From NCBI RefSeq assembly GCF_004102025.1, contig NZ_CP025228.1, positions 3,348,001 through 3,412,000 of the forward strand: DNA of 64,000 nt, written 5' to 3'. Source of the DNA: Actinomyces qiguomingii. GTDB lineage: Bacteria > Actinomycetota > Actinomycetes > Actinomycetales > Actinomycetaceae. Both the position numbers and the translations under genes were made by a program. Position 1 is the first letter of the stretch. Each line of letters opens with the position of its first letter. Positions 15,699 to 25,099 of this stretch are shown one piece after another. The notes beneath the pieces were generated by a model that made no database searches, was not told where the DNA came from, and saw only the letters and a list, made by a program, of their open reading frames with translations.

Positions 15699-16397
15699 AT
15701 GCGCGCCACCAACATTTCAAAAATATACGGGGAAAAGACAGCACTGTCACCGATCAGCTTCTCCTTCAATAGCCCCGCCTCTGTAGCCGTCATCGGCCAC
15801 AACGGCTCGGGCAAGACCACTCTGCTCGAGATCCTTATGGGGCTGACCAAGCCGAACACCGGCAACGTCGACTTCAGTAAGGAGACCGAGGGAGTTCCCC
15901 TCAAGGAGCGGATCGGAGTCGTCCTCCAGGAGAACAACTTCTATGAGGATGCTACTGTTATGGAACTTCTCCGCCTCTTCCGCACCTATTACGATCAAAC
16001 ATACGACCTCGGCATGCTCATCGAGATGTTGGGAATTCACAATTTCGTCGACAAACGTTACTCACAGCTATCTGGAGGCATGAAACAGAAGGTAAACCTC
16101 GCGCTGGCGTTCCTCAACAAGCCCGCCGTGGCGATCCTCGACGAGCCCACGACAGGCCTGGACCCCGTGGCTAGGGCGGAGTTCTGGGATAGCCTCGACA
16201 CGCTGTGCCACGGCCGTCTTTTATTCCTGTCCTCCCATTACATGTCCGAGGTCCAGGAGCACTGCAGCCACGTTCTCTTTCTCAACGACAGCCGACTTGT
16301 TTATGCAGGCACCATCAAAGGACTCCTAGCGGAACAGTCCTGCAACGACCTGTCAGACGTCTACCTTAAGATCGCCCGGGAGAGGCAGTCCTCGTGA
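15699..16397 (+). CDS. ABC transporter ATP-binding protein (RiPP-associated exporter or immunity)
   Basis: A 232-residue ATPase with Walker A GHNGSGKTT, signature LSGGMKQK, Walker B AVAILDEPTTGLDP and the H-loop in SSHYMSE. The ATG at 15699 has AAGGGA 9 bases upstream and is preferred to a TTG 7 codons earlier. It overlaps the permease start by 4 bases (GTGA). It lies 69 bases after the RiPP precursor-like sequence, so it most likely exports the peptide or protects the producer. G+C and codon use are lower than in flanking genes (EKTALSPISFSFN, YYDQTYD), a sign of transfer. Confidence 0.88.
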   Translation: MRATNISKIYGEKTALSPISFSFNSPASVAVIGHNGSGKTTLLEILMGLTKPNTGNVDFSKETEGVPLKERIGVVLQENNFYEDATVMELLRLFRTYYDQTYDLGMLIEMLGIHNFVDKRYSQLSGGMKQKVNLALAFLNKPAVAILDEPTTGLDPVARAEFWDSLDTLCHGRLLFLSSHYMSEVQEHCSHVLFLNDSRLVYAGTIKGLLAEQSCNDLSDVYLKIARERQSS

Positions 16398-17137
16398 TAC
16401 TAGAACAACTCAAGATCGAACTCAAGATCTACCTGAGACAACCCCTGTACCTCCTCTTCAGTATCTTGATGCCGGTGGTTAGCTTCGCGATGTTCGGGTC
16501 CATCTACAAGAATTCCTCATACGGAGGGATCGACTTCTTTTCGGCGTACATCCCCGGCTTTTGCGTGATAATCCTGTTTGCCTCTTCCGTTTACAACGTC
16601 GGGAACCAAGTGGTCGCCGACAGAGAGAAAGGGATCTACCGAAGGCTCGGGGTGACGCCAGTCAGCCTGCCGCGCATCATGATGGTAGTCATCATGAAAG
16701 TGTTCCTGGTCGCCATGACCGCCTTCCTGCTCATAATGTTGACGGCCCGATTCATATTCGAGGTGGCCGCACCGAACATGGCGCTGTTCGTGGCGGTCTT
16801 CCTGGTGGCAGTGGTCTACTCGCTACTCTTTGGTTTCGGGATTGGGGCGATCACGCAGAAGATCAACACCTTTTCCGCGGTAATGATGGCGCTGTTCATG
16901 CCGATGATAATCCTCTCCGACGCTACAGTGCCGCTGTCGGTGATGCCCAGGACACTCCAGAACATCGCCGAGGTCAATCCCCTGTACCGCCTCAACCTGG
17001 TCCTACGGGTTGCCTGGAACCCAGAGAACCTGAGTGCTTACCACGACGGTTTCTACATCTCCGTAGTGACCCTACCGGTATTCATGGTCCTGTTCTTGCT
17101 CCTGGTGGCATCACAATGGAACCGCGCGCGCAACTGA
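16394..17137 (+). CDS. ABC-2 type permease
   Basis: A 247-residue membrane protein with about six helices (LLFSILMPVVSFAMFGSIY, YIPGFCVIILFASSVYN, VFLVAMTAFLLIML, MALFVAVFLVAVVYSLLFGF, VMMALFMPMIILSDATVPL, FMVLFLLLVASQW) and the amphipathic DREKGIYRRLGVTPVS loop of ABC-2 exporters. The GTG start overlaps the ATPase stop, making the pair one exporter. The 3-prime end overlaps the ATG of the dehydratase-like fragment at 17116, so the three were once one operon with the precursor. Confidence 0.9.
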   Translation: MILEQLKIELKIYLRQPLYLLFSILMPVVSFAMFGSIYKNSSYGGIDFFSAYIPGFCVIILFASSVYNVGNQVVADREKGIYRRLGVTPVSLPRIMMVVIMKVFLVAMTAFLLIMLTARFIFEVAAPNMALFVAVFLVAVVYSLLFGFGIGAITQKINTFSAVMMALFMPMIILSDATVPLSVMPRTLQNIAEVNPLYRLNLVLRVAWNPENLSAYHDGFYISVVTLPVFMVLFLLLVASQWNRARN

Positions 17138-17580
17138 CTCTCGACATCCATCCGTTCACGATCCGGCGCTCGAAGCTCGACGGCGCTGGCATGTGGGAGC
17201 GTTCCGCTACCGCTCAGGTCCTGGTTGACACCGAGCGCAGTCTAATAGACCTCCGCAAAGACTTACGCAGGCGGGCAACGAGCTCGCGGACGACATTGGT
17301 GCCAGCGTGCGCCAGCGGGACAACCGTCGCCACAAGCTCCTTCACCGTTTACGTAAACTCGACGCCCAGCTGCTCAACACCGAGGCAGACCTCCCGGATC
17401 CTGTTCTCACGCAACGACTACGCGCCATTATGGACGGACTGCAGGCCCTTGAAGACCGGGAACATACCGCCCGCCAGGAGTACTTCGAACGACGCAAGGC
17501 GGCTAGCTCCCGGGCCACACCACTACCAGTCGGAACGGTCCCGGAGGGGGCGGTCTTCTCCTCATCAGTCACAGTCATGA
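17116..17580 (+). pseudogene. Lantibiotic/thiopeptide dehydratase-like N-terminus, frameshifted and truncated
   Basis: ATG 17116, inside the permease end, reads LTLDIHPFTIRRSKLDGAGM and on through a helical stretch to LIDLRKDLRR. A one-base loss near 17276 shifts the frame, after which NELADDIGASVRQRDNRRHK, LLHRLRKLDAQLL and LRAIMDGLQALEDREHTARQ follow logically. This order (beta start FTIR, helix, RR.LL.LRR segment) resembles the N-terminus of LanB/TbtB-type dehydratases that modify Ser/Thr of RiPP precursors. Homology ends near 17560, replaced by repeat DNA, so over 80 percent of such a protein is missing. Confidence 0.5.
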
Positions 17581-17624
17581 CAGTAGGTCCTCTCAATCAG
17601 GGCTTACACACACCATTGAACACG

Positions 17625-17850
17625 CCCCCGGAAGTGCCGAAGCGTTGGTGCCAAGTGACGAACCGTCACCGTTCAAGACGAGCCGTCGCGCGAAGCGTCC
17701 AAGCGCTGGGGTGAAGTGCCGAACTCTCACCCGGGACACACGAGCGAACACCCAGGTCCGCACCCCCGCAACAACACACGCGCGCCCGACAGCGACCACC
17801 ACACCGCAACCCCGACCCTCATCACCACACCCTCAAACCGGAAGAGCCCC
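17625..17850. repeat. Intergenic array element B2
   Basis: AAGTGCCGAAGCGTTGGTG followed by CCAAGTGACGAACCGTCACC at 17632-17670 matches the B1 element near 7191-7230; ACGA(A/G)CCGTC recurs at 17658 and 17678 (20-bp period). A CA-rich stretch follows, ending TCAAACCGGAAGAGCC at 17833-17848, the same end motif as at 52088. It replaces the rest of the dehydratase gene and abuts the upstream block of paralogue 2. Confidence 0.65.
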
Positions 17851-17884
17851 CATTCTCCTCGCCCCAGCCCGCCCACGGGCAGTG

Positions 17885-17926
17885 CGCCCCATGGCCCGGT
17901 GCGGTACCTCCTGCCACTCTGGGAGC
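17885..17926 (+). promoter_or_regulatory. Conserved upstream block of the paralogue family
   Basis: CCCCATGGCCCGGTGCGG and then TACCTCCTGCCACTCT end 6 bases before the ATG. The same order, with few changes, precedes paralogues 1 (10300-10343), 3 (19916-19956) and 5 (23041-23082). CAC(C/T)CT-N6-ATG fits a leaderless -10. No Shine-Dalgarno is present. Confidence 0.6.
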
Positions 17927-19873
17927 ATGCGCACCTCCTCCCGCGACGACGCTGCCGCCACACCCACCCCACCCCAACGCCGCAGCACCGAAATACTGCG
18001 CGGCCTGCGCGCCGGCGGACTGCTCACCGCCGTGGGCGCAGGAGCCTGGGCCTGGTGGCAGACCGCGCACTACAACGGCGTATTCCGACTCTCCGGCGAG
18101 GATCTGGAGGCCGTTTCGTGGGTCGCCATCGGGTCGCTCATGCCCGTGCTGTTCTGGGGCTACTTCGCGCTTTTGGCGCGACACGAACGCCCTGGCCGCC
18201 TACAGAAGACACTCATACTGCTTCTGGTGGCGGCTGCGGCCTTGGCGGGGACTGTCGTGTTCGGCCGCCTGTGGTGGCGCGAGTCGCAAGACATCCAGAT
18301 GAGCTACCCTGCACTGGCGCAGTTCGCCGTCGCCGCGGCCGCTCTGGGCATCGTCGCTATCAGCGACATTCTCATCCGGGGGCGCAACGCATATCGGACC
18401 AGGCCGCGCACTCGACGGCTCCGTCTCCTCCGCCCCACGCTGCCACTGGTGCTGACTGTCATCTTCACCCTCACCGTCGGTGGAACGGCGCTGGCCGCAC
18501 CCACCCGCCTGTATGCCGCCGAGTCCGTACAGGTTGCCGCCGCCCCAGCACCAGCAATACCCGAGTCCTTCACCGACACCGCCGCCTGGCAGTTGACTTT
18601 GGACTACGAGGACACTCGCGTGGAGGGTGTCGTTGCCGGCGCGGCAGGACCGATCCTCGTCACCGATCACGGCGCCATGGGACTCGACCCCCACACTGGC
18701 GAAACCACCTGGTCCTACACCCGCCCCGCCAAGACCGTGCACTTCGGCGCGGGGTGTTGGGAGGCCGGCAACTGGTGCTACGCCGTCCTGTCCCCGGACC
18801 GGAACCACCTCGTGCTGGGCTACGACGCTGGCAGACTCGGAACGCCGCTCGTCGTGCTCAACACCGCCAACGGCGAGGTCGCCTTCGAGCACTATTACAG
18901 CGACCGCACCTGGAAGGGCAAGAACCGGGGGACTGAATTCGACAGACGCGAGGGGCCCAGCATCCAGGTCACCGATAACGTGCTCTGGGTGGGGCAGGAG
19001 ATCCTCTCGCTGACGGACGGTTCCCTCCAGGCGACGCTGTCCGACGATTCTGACGCGCGCTACGGCAGTGAGGGCTGTCCCCGTGACGATGTGCAGTCTT
19101 GCAGGCAACTGTTCCCCCCGGAGCACGGCGGCCACTCCACCCTGGTTCTTGGATCAACCTGCTGGAACCCGAACTATGTCTATGAGGAGAACAACCATGG
19201 CGTTTGGTGCGAGGTGGCCATCGCACCGGACGACGACCCCACGGGCATCATCACGGTGGACGCCGTCGTACCCAAGTCTGCTGCATGGCCGCACCTAGTC
19301 TTCGCGGACGGTTGGACCGTGCGCTACGCCGACCCCGAGGCAGCCTACGCAACTCTGTCCGAGCAGACCTCAAGGGAACAGACCGAGAAACTGAACTTCC
19401 CCCTGGAGGCCGTCAGCATTGACGCTCTCAGCGGCACCGAATCCGCACCGTCCATACCTTTGGGTGAGTTCAACGGCCCCATCGACTACTACGGGATGCA
19501 TCCTCGCACCATCACCCTATTTCAAGCCCAGGCAAACCCTGACGAAACCGGTTCCAGATCCGTGTTCGACACCACCAGCGGTCACATCTACACCTATGAC
19601 GAACTGGCCGAGCAGACCTCCGGCTACACCTACCTCGACTCCCTGCGCTTTAGCAGCAACGGCGCAAGCACCAATGTCATCCGCACCGACGACTCCATCG
19701 CCCTGCTCCTGAGGAACCTGGACCTGAGTCGCAGCGACCTATTTGGCGGTGACCTTGGCACCTATCTCTTACAGGCACCCGGCGTTATCGCCGTAGTGGC
19801 CCGGCAATACACCTTCACCGTGAACGGCGACCTCGACCGCACGACTACAGTCATTGTCGGTTTTTGTGGTTGA
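17927..19873 (+). CDS. Membrane-anchored PQQ-like protein, paralogue 2 of 6
   Basis: 648 residues with the full family layout: STEILRGLRAGGLLTAVGAG, about five membrane helices to residue about 200 (LWWRESQDIQMSYPALAQF in the fourth loop), then the extracellular part with HGAMGLDPHTGETTWSYTRP, LSPDRNHLVLGYDAG, LSLTDGSLQATL, CPRDDVQSC, HSTLVLGSTCW, WCEVAIAPDDDPTG, DGWTVRYADPEAAYATL, PLEAVSIDALSG and QAPGVIAVVA. It is closest to paralogue 1 in the membrane part. It keeps its own upstream block and is followed 83 bases later by paralogue 3. Function unknown; a surface sensor or binding protein is a guess. Confidence 0.75.
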   Translation: MRTSSRDDAAATPTPPQRRSTEILRGLRAGGLLTAVGAGAWAWWQTAHYNGVFRLSGEDLEAVSWVAIGSLMPVLFWGYFALLARHERPGRLQKTLILLLVAAAALAGTVVFGRLWWRESQDIQMSYPALAQFAVAAAALGIVAISDILIRGRNAYRTRPRTRRLRLLRPTLPLVLTVIFTLTVGGTALAAPTRLYAAESVQVAAAPAPAIPESFTDTAAWQLTLDYEDTRVEGVVAGAAGPILVTDHGAMGLDPHTGETTWSYTRPAKTVHFGAGCWEAGNWCYAVLSPDRNHLVLGYDAGRLGTPLVVLNTANGEVAFEHYYSDRTWKGKNRGTEFDRREGPSIQVTDNVLWVGQEILSLTDGSLQATLSDDSDARYGSEGCPRDDVQSCRQLFPPEHGGHSTLVLGSTCWNPNYVYEENNHGVWCEVAIAPDDDPTGIITVDAVVPKSAAWPHLVFADGWTVRYADPEAAYATLSEQTSREQTEKLNFPLEAVSIDALSGTESAPSIPLGEFNGPIDYYGMHPRTITLFQAQANPDETGSRSVFDTTSGHIYTYDELAEQTSGYTYLDSLRFSSNGASTNVIRTDDSIALLLRNLDLSRSDLFGGDLGTYLLQAPGVIAVVARQYTFTVNGDLDRTTTVIVGFCG

Positions 19874-19956
19874 CCGGCCCATTCTCCTCGCCCCCAGCCC
19901 GCCCACGGGCAGTCCGCCCCATGGCCGGGCGTGGTACCTACTGCCACCCTGAAACC

Positions 19957-21492
19957 ATGCACACCTCTTCCGCCGACGACACACGCCTCCGCCCGCCTCG
20001 CCCGGGACGGGCGATCCGTAAAGCAGCTCTGACTACCGCCGTCGCCGTCGGCCTGGTATCGCCCATGCTGGCGGGCTGCACCGACTCGACCCCAATCGCC
20101 ACGCCGTCGACGGCCTCCCCTACCCCCACAACGGCGGCCGTCTCGGTCACCGCCCCCGCAGGCATGGCCGCAGACATCCCGGCGGCCCTGGGGCAACAGG
20201 TGCGCTGGCGACACGTTATCGACAACAACGACGCCGAGATCCACCCCGTCTGGGGCGTGATGGCCGGGGCCTCCGGACCCATTGTCGTCACCGGCCACGG
20301 CGCGATGGGCCTCGACCCCGAAACCGGCGAGACCACCTGGTCCTACCGCGATCCCGAAGCCACCGTGTCAGTCACCGGATACGGCGTGGTCTCCGCCCAG
20401 CGGGCCCACGGCCAGGCGGTACTGAGTCCGGACGGCACTCGCCTGGTTCTCGGCCTGAGCGCGGGCACCGGCAGTTTCGCCACTCGGCTGGTCGGGCTCG
20501 ACACCGGCACCGGAGAGGTGCTGTTCGACCATGAGGTGACCGGCTACGCGATCGTCACCGAGCGGGCCGTAGACCTGCATATCCAGGTCACCGATCACGT
20601 AGTCATGGCCGAACGGGAAGTGATCTCGCTCGAAGACGGCTCCGTCCTGTCCACCCTGCCCCCGGACCCGGCCGTCGTCGACGGCGAGCGGCAATGCCTG
20701 CGCACCGACGTCGGCTCCTGCGAGAGCTTCTGGCCCGGCTCCCAGGGCGGGCACTCCACCCTCATTCTGGATTCGACCTGCTGGAGCCCCGGCCCAACCG
20801 CAACCAGTTGGTGCGAGTTGACCCTGGCCCCCGATGACGACCCCACAGCCTCACGGCGGGTCGGCGGCTTCGTTCCCATCGACCGGGCCACGGGCGACGC
20901 CGAGGGGCAGAGCAATGTCGCCGGGGAGAACCTTGACGGCGTCTACCCCGTTCTGACGCCGCCCGTGCTCGACGGGTGGGCCATCCGCTATAGCGACGCC
21001 AACTCCGCCTACGCCGCCATGCGCGATGAGGACGCTGACCCGCTTTCCCTCCCCCTGGAGGCCGTGAGCCTGGACGCCCTCGTGAGCACCGACGACGTCG
21101 CACCGGTGCCGCTGGGCTCCTCGGGGCGGACCGTGCGTGACTACGGCGCTCGCACTCTGGCGGTGGTGGGCGCGGACGGGAACTCCGGCGACGCGGTGGT
21201 CTTCGACCCGGCCACGCGGCAGGTGCAGGACGTAGACCAAGCTATAGAGCAGGCCACGGGAGCCATTTATCTGGATGCGCTTGCTGTCACCAGATCTGGC
21301 AGCGACCTGGACATCACTCGCCCCGACGGCTCCGTCGCCCTGCACCTGGCCGAATACGAGGCACGCATCGAGCACACCGCCGCCTACCTGGTTCCGGCGC
21401 CCGGCGTGATCGTCGCTGTAGAGCGCCACCGCACTACCACAGAGGACGGGAAGACCGATGAGTCAGAAGTCGTCATCTTCGGCGTCGGCTAG
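19957..21492 (+). CDS. PQQ-like lipoprotein, paralogue 3 of 6
   Basis: 511 residues. Unlike its sisters it lacks the multi-helix membrane region and has a signal peptide with a lipobox (TTAVAVGLVSPMLAGC), so it should be a lipid-anchored exported protein. The extracellular part is the family one: HGAMGLDPETGETTWSYRDP, LSPDGTRLVLGLSAG, ISLEDGSVLSTLP, CLRTDVGSC, HSTLILDSTCW, WCELTLAPDDDPTA, DGWAIRYSDANSAYAAM, PLEAVSLDALV, PAPGVIVAVE. It keeps the upstream block and CACCCT-N6-ATG. Its last 35 bases overlap the start of paralogue 4. Confidence 0.78.
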   Translation: MHTSSADDTRLRPPRPGRAIRKAALTTAVAVGLVSPMLAGCTDSTPIATPSTASPTPTTAAVSVTAPAGMAADIPAALGQQVRWRHVIDNNDAEIHPVWGVMAGASGPIVVTGHGAMGLDPETGETTWSYRDPEATVSVTGYGVVSAQRAHGQAVLSPDGTRLVLGLSAGTGSFATRLVGLDTGTGEVLFDHEVTGYAIVTERAVDLHIQVTDHVVMAEREVISLEDGSVLSTLPPDPAVVDGERQCLRTDVGSCESFWPGSQGGHSTLILDSTCWSPGPTATSWCELTLAPDDDPTASRRVGGFVPIDRATGDAEGQSNVAGENLDGVYPVLTPPVLDGWAIRYSDANSAYAAMRDEDADPLSLPLEAVSLDALVSTDDVAPVPLGSSGRTVRDYGARTLAVVGADGNSGDAVVFDPATRQVQDVDQAIEQATGAIYLDALAVTRSGSDLDITRPDGSVALHLAEYEARIEHTAAYLVPAPGVIVAVERHRTTTEDGKTDESEVVIFGVG

Positions 21493-23020
21493 CGGCTCCG
21501 CGCCCGCCGGCGGCTGCGGCGCCCGGTGCCGCCCGCGCCCCAGCCGGCTGGCCTTCATCGCCACCATCCTCGTACTCGCCGTCGGCGCCGCGGCGCTGGT
21601 AATCCCACAGAGGATGCACGCGCCGGAGTCCGTGCAGGTGCCGCCCGCCGCCGTCGCCCTCAGGCCGGACACTCTCGGCGAGGAGGTCGCCTGGCAGGGG
21701 GTCATCCACTACGACGACCGCGACGCCATAACCGGGGTAACCGCCGGAGCGGCGGGCCCCGTCATCGTTACCGCTCACGGCGCCTCGGGCGTGGAGCCCG
21801 CAACCGGCGAGCAGACCTGGTCCTATACCCGCCCCGCCTCACTCCGCAGAATCGGAAATCCGTGCGAACGCGATGGGGTGCCCGAGCCGCATACCGACGC
21901 CTCGTGCTATGCGGTGCTCACCCCGGATAGAAGCAGGCTCGTCTTGGGCTATGACGCCGGCCCGCTCGGAGTCCTGCTGGTCGTGCTCGATGCTGCCACC
22001 GGCGAGGTCGCCTTCGAGCACATGTATGCATACCGCAGCGACGAGGACAACCGCACCAGTGCTGGCAGACGCGTTGGCATCCACCTCACCGACCGGGTGC
22101 TCATGATGGGAGAGGAGGTGGTGTCCCTCGACGACGGGAGCCGGCTTGCCACGGTTCCCGAAAGCGCGCTTCCCGACCTCGGATTCACCAATGACTGTCC
22201 CCGCGACGACGTGGAGCTGTGCGAGAGGTTGGAGGGGCCGTCAAGCGGCGGTCATGCGACGCTCATTCTCGATCTGACCTGCTGGCGGCCGGACCATGAC
22301 TACGACAAGAACTCGACCTGGTGCGAGGCGCGGATCGCCCCGGACGACGCTCCCACCGCCATCCAGAGCATTGCCGGGGTAGTTCCCGCAGAGAGCGGCG
22401 GACCGGAGGTCATCGAGGGGTGGGTCGTGCGTTACGCCGACCCCGATGCCGCCTACGCGGAGCTGTCCCATAACTCTCGAGAGGACGTCGACGCCAGTGA
22501 GGAGGCCGCCGGGCGCGGCCTCCCCCTCGAGGCCGTGGACCTGGACTCCGTCTCCGGCTCCGAGCCCGCGGTGACGGTGCCGCTGTATGGTTTCGCTAGG
22601 GTCTATTCCTACCGCACCCGGCATCCGTACCGAGTGCTCACCGTCGAGGGCGGGCCCGAGGATGCGGGGCGGTCGGCTGGGGATGCGGCAACCGGCGCGG
22701 CGGCCGAGGCCTTAATTGTTCCGTCCGCGGGCGGGGTGTATACCGCTGCCGAGCTTGCGGGGCAGACGTCCGGAGCCGCCTGGTTGGAGACGCTCAACGT
22801 CCACAGGTCGAAGACCGACGGCGTAAGCGTGATGCGCCCGGATGGTGAGCTCGTCCTGCACCTGAACGACTACCCCGCTGCCGACAATTGGCTCCCGACC
22901 TCCGGGGCCGGCTACGTCCTCCGGGCGCCCGGCGTGATCGCCGTCGTCGATCAGCACGTGGTGGTGGATCAGACGACCAGGAACACCTCCTACGAACTCA
23001 TTATTACCGCGCTGCGCTGA
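21458..23020 (+). CDS. PQQ-like protein with one membrane helix, paralogue 4 of 6
   Basis: 520 residues. The N-terminus is a short Ser/Arg-rich stretch and one helix (LAFIATILVLAVGAAALVI) that aligns with the last helix of paralogues 1, 2, 5 and 6, so the first four helices are missing. The extracellular part has HGASGVEPATGEQTWSYTRP, LTPDRSRLVLGYDAG, VSLDDGSRLATVP, CPRDDVELC, HATLILDLTCW, WCEARIAPDDAPTA, EGWVVRYADPDAAYAEL, PLEAVDLDSVSG and RAPGVIAVVD. Its ATG lies inside the end of paralogue 3 in another frame, without the family upstream block. Translation is probably coupled. Confidence 0.75.
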   Translation: MSQKSSSSASASGSAPAGGCGARCRPRPSRLAFIATILVLAVGAAALVIPQRMHAPESVQVPPAAVALRPDTLGEEVAWQGVIHYDDRDAITGVTAGAAGPVIVTAHGASGVEPATGEQTWSYTRPASLRRIGNPCERDGVPEPHTDASCYAVLTPDRSRLVLGYDAGPLGVLLVVLDAATGEVAFEHMYAYRSDEDNRTSAGRRVGIHLTDRVLMMGEEVVSLDDGSRLATVPESALPDLGFTNDCPRDDVELCERLEGPSSGGHATLILDLTCWRPDHDYDKNSTWCEARIAPDDAPTAIQSIAGVVPAESGGPEVIEGWVVRYADPDAAYAELSHNSREDVDASEEAAGRGLPLEAVDLDSVSGSEPAVTVPLYGFARVYSYRTRHPYRVLTVEGGPEDAGRSAGDAATGAAAEALIVPSAGGVYTAAELAGQTSGAAWLETLNVHRSKTDGVSVMRPDGELVLHLNDYPAADNWLPTSGAGYVLRAPGVIAVVDQHVVVDQTTRNTSYELIITALR

Positions 23021-23082
23021 GTCGGTTGGCACGGGCAGCCCACCCCATGGCCGCGTGCGGCGCCTTCTGCCACCCTCGACTC

Positions 23083-25023
23083 ATGGCCACCGACGACGAC
23101 GCCCCACCCTCCCAGACCACGCCCGGATCGCAGTCCCCGCGACGTAACCGGATTCGGAACCAAACCCGGCGCGCCAGCATCCTGCGCGGCCTGCGCGCCG
23201 GCGGACTACTGGCCGCCGTCATGGCAGCAGCCTGGGCCTGGTGGCAGGCCAGGCAGAACCCGGGCATGTTAGGCCCACACAGCAACGGCTTGGATCCACT
23301 CTTGCTCTCCTTCATCCTGCTCCTCACAGCTGCGACGGTCTGGACCTTTTACGCCTACATAGTCGAGCCGGCAGACAGTCCCCGTCCCCGACGTACGCTC
23401 CTGCTCGCCGCGCTACTTGTACTGATTCCCTCAACCATCGCTGTAGTTCTGCTCGGCAGGTACTGGTGGCAACGCTCCCAAACCATTGGTCTCCCCTACC
23501 CGGTGCTCTCCCAACTCGCCATCGCCTCCGCCGGGATCGGCGTCGCACTCACCGCCGGCCTCCTGCTGCACCTGGAACGCGACAGTCGTACACCTTCTAA
23601 ACAACCTCTACGACGCCGCCTCCGCCCCTCTCGAACCACGACGGCGGTCGCCGTCCTCACCATCGCCGCCGCCACCACCGCACTCACACTGCCGGGCCTG
23701 ACCTTTCCAGCCCGGTCCGTCGAGGTGTCTGGTCTCCGCCCCGCGTCTGTCCCGAACGCGCTAGGCGAGCAGATTCTGTGGCAGCGCGCCTTTGACAACA
23801 ACGAGTCCGACTCGCTCAGATACGTCGTTTCCGGAACAACCGGCCCCATCGCCATCACCGACCACGGGGCCCAGGGTCTGGACCCCCAAACCGGCGAGAC
23901 CACCTGGTCCTACACCCGCCCGGCATCGACATTCAGCCTTTGCGGATACAAACATGACTCCGGCGCGTGCTACGCGGCCTTGAGCCCCAATCGCGCGCAT
24001 ATGGTGCTCGCCTACCACGCCGGTTTCGGACGCACCCTGTTCGTAGGTATTAATACCACCACCGGGCATGCGGATTTCGAATATATGCACCACTCCCCCG
24101 CCGATACGGATCCGGCGCAGTACCGCAGACAGATCACCGACCATGTGTTCGTATCAGGCCCGGAAATCATCTCTCTTGCCGACGGCAGTCAGCTGGCCAC
24201 ACTGCCGGAAGTAACCATGCCGAGTTGCGACGGACATTCATTTTGCTTCACGTCCCCTGTCCTGCACGACCCATCCAATTTGCAGGGAGGGCACTCAACC
24301 CTCATCCTCGGAGCATACTGTCCAAACACACTACCGATGGGCCCCGAGAGCATCTGGTGCGAAATGGTGGTGGCCCCTGACGACGACCTCACCGCCATCA
24401 CCACCGTCAATGGCATCCTACCCACGGATAATAATGGGCCAGTCGTAGCGAATGGGTGGACCGTGCGTCTCCACGACCCCGACGCCGCCAATCAGGAAAT
24501 AAGCGAACAGCTCGGGACAAGCCACAGCCGTCCCGTGGATGCAGTCAGCCTCGACGCCCTGTCCGGCGCTGACAACACCGCCCCGATTCCCCTCGGCGAC
24601 CTAATTCAACCCCTCAACAACAACGGCTCCTGTACACTGACAGTGCAGGGTGCTTCTTCGACCGAGGTCGTCTTCGATCCCGCCACCGGACAGGTCAACA
24701 CCACTCAGGAACTCACCGAACGAGCGTACGGCCCCGGCTACCTAAACACCCTCACCGTCGAGGAGCCCCGAGAAATATCGGAGCAACCGGACGGAAGCAT
24801 ATCCGTGGAATACACGGGAATTGACATACACAACGCCGACAACAAGATTGCAATGCACCTGGATCACGCCGATCTCGCCGCCGCCGGCGGAACCCTGGCC
24901 TACTACCACGACGGCTACCTCGTGCCCGCGCCCGGCGTCGTGGCACTGGTCTATGACCGCGCCGTCGTAGACGACAATAACGGAACCAGCAACCACCAAA
25001 CCGTGGTGGTCGGCCTCGGCTAG
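23083..25023 (+). CDS. Membrane-anchored PQQ-like protein, paralogue 5 of 6
   Basis: 646 residues with the full layout: SILRGLRAGGLLAAVMAAAW, several membrane helices, RYWWQRSQTIGLPYPVLSQL, a last helix near residue 190, then HGAQGLDPQTGETTWSYTRP, LSPNRAHMVLAYHAG, ISLADGSQLATLP, HSTLILGAYC, WCEMVVAPDDDLTA, NGWTVRLHDPDAANQEI, DAVSLDALSG and PAPGVVALVYD. CACCCT-N6-ATG and the upstream block are present. The CPRDD pair of paralogues 1, 2 and 4 is replaced by other Cys residues (MPSCDGHSFC). It is followed after 76 bases by paralogue 6, which it resembles most in the middle region (FVGI.T.TG..FE.MHH). Confidence 0.75.
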   Translation: MATDDDAPPSQTTPGSQSPRRNRIRNQTRRASILRGLRAGGLLAAVMAAAWAWWQARQNPGMLGPHSNGLDPLLLSFILLLTAATVWTFYAYIVEPADSPRPRRTLLLAALLVLIPSTIAVVLLGRYWWQRSQTIGLPYPVLSQLAIASAGIGVALTAGLLLHLERDSRTPSKQPLRRRLRPSRTTTAVAVLTIAAATTALTLPGLTFPARSVEVSGLRPASVPNALGEQILWQRAFDNNESDSLRYVVSGTTGPIAITDHGAQGLDPQTGETTWSYTRPASTFSLCGYKHDSGACYAALSPNRAHMVLAYHAGFGRTLFVGINTTTGHADFEYMHHSPADTDPAQYRRQITDHVFVSGPEIISLADGSQLATLPEVTMPSCDGHSFCFTSPVLHDPSNLQGGHSTLILGAYCPNTLPMGPESIWCEMVVAPDDDLTAITTVNGILPTDNNGPVVANGWTVRLHDPDAANQEISEQLGTSHSRPVDAVSLDALSGADNTAPIPLGDLIQPLNNNGSCTLTVQGASSTEVVFDPATGQVNTTQELTERAYGPGYLNTLTVEEPREISEQPDGSISVEYTGIDIHNADNKIAMHLDHADLAAAGGTLAYYHDGYLVPAPGVVALVYDRAVVDDNNGTSNHQTVVVGLG

Positions 25024-25099
25024 AAAGCCGCCGCGGTCGACCGAGGACGACGACACCTCGAACGCACCCTACTCCGCCGTCGGCTGACATGCTTTGACC

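Noticed and set aside
22888..23082. A longer paralogue 5 starting inside paralogue 4
   Set aside because: ATG 23083 has the conserved upstream block and spacing, while the upstream extension is the out-of-frame end of copy 4.
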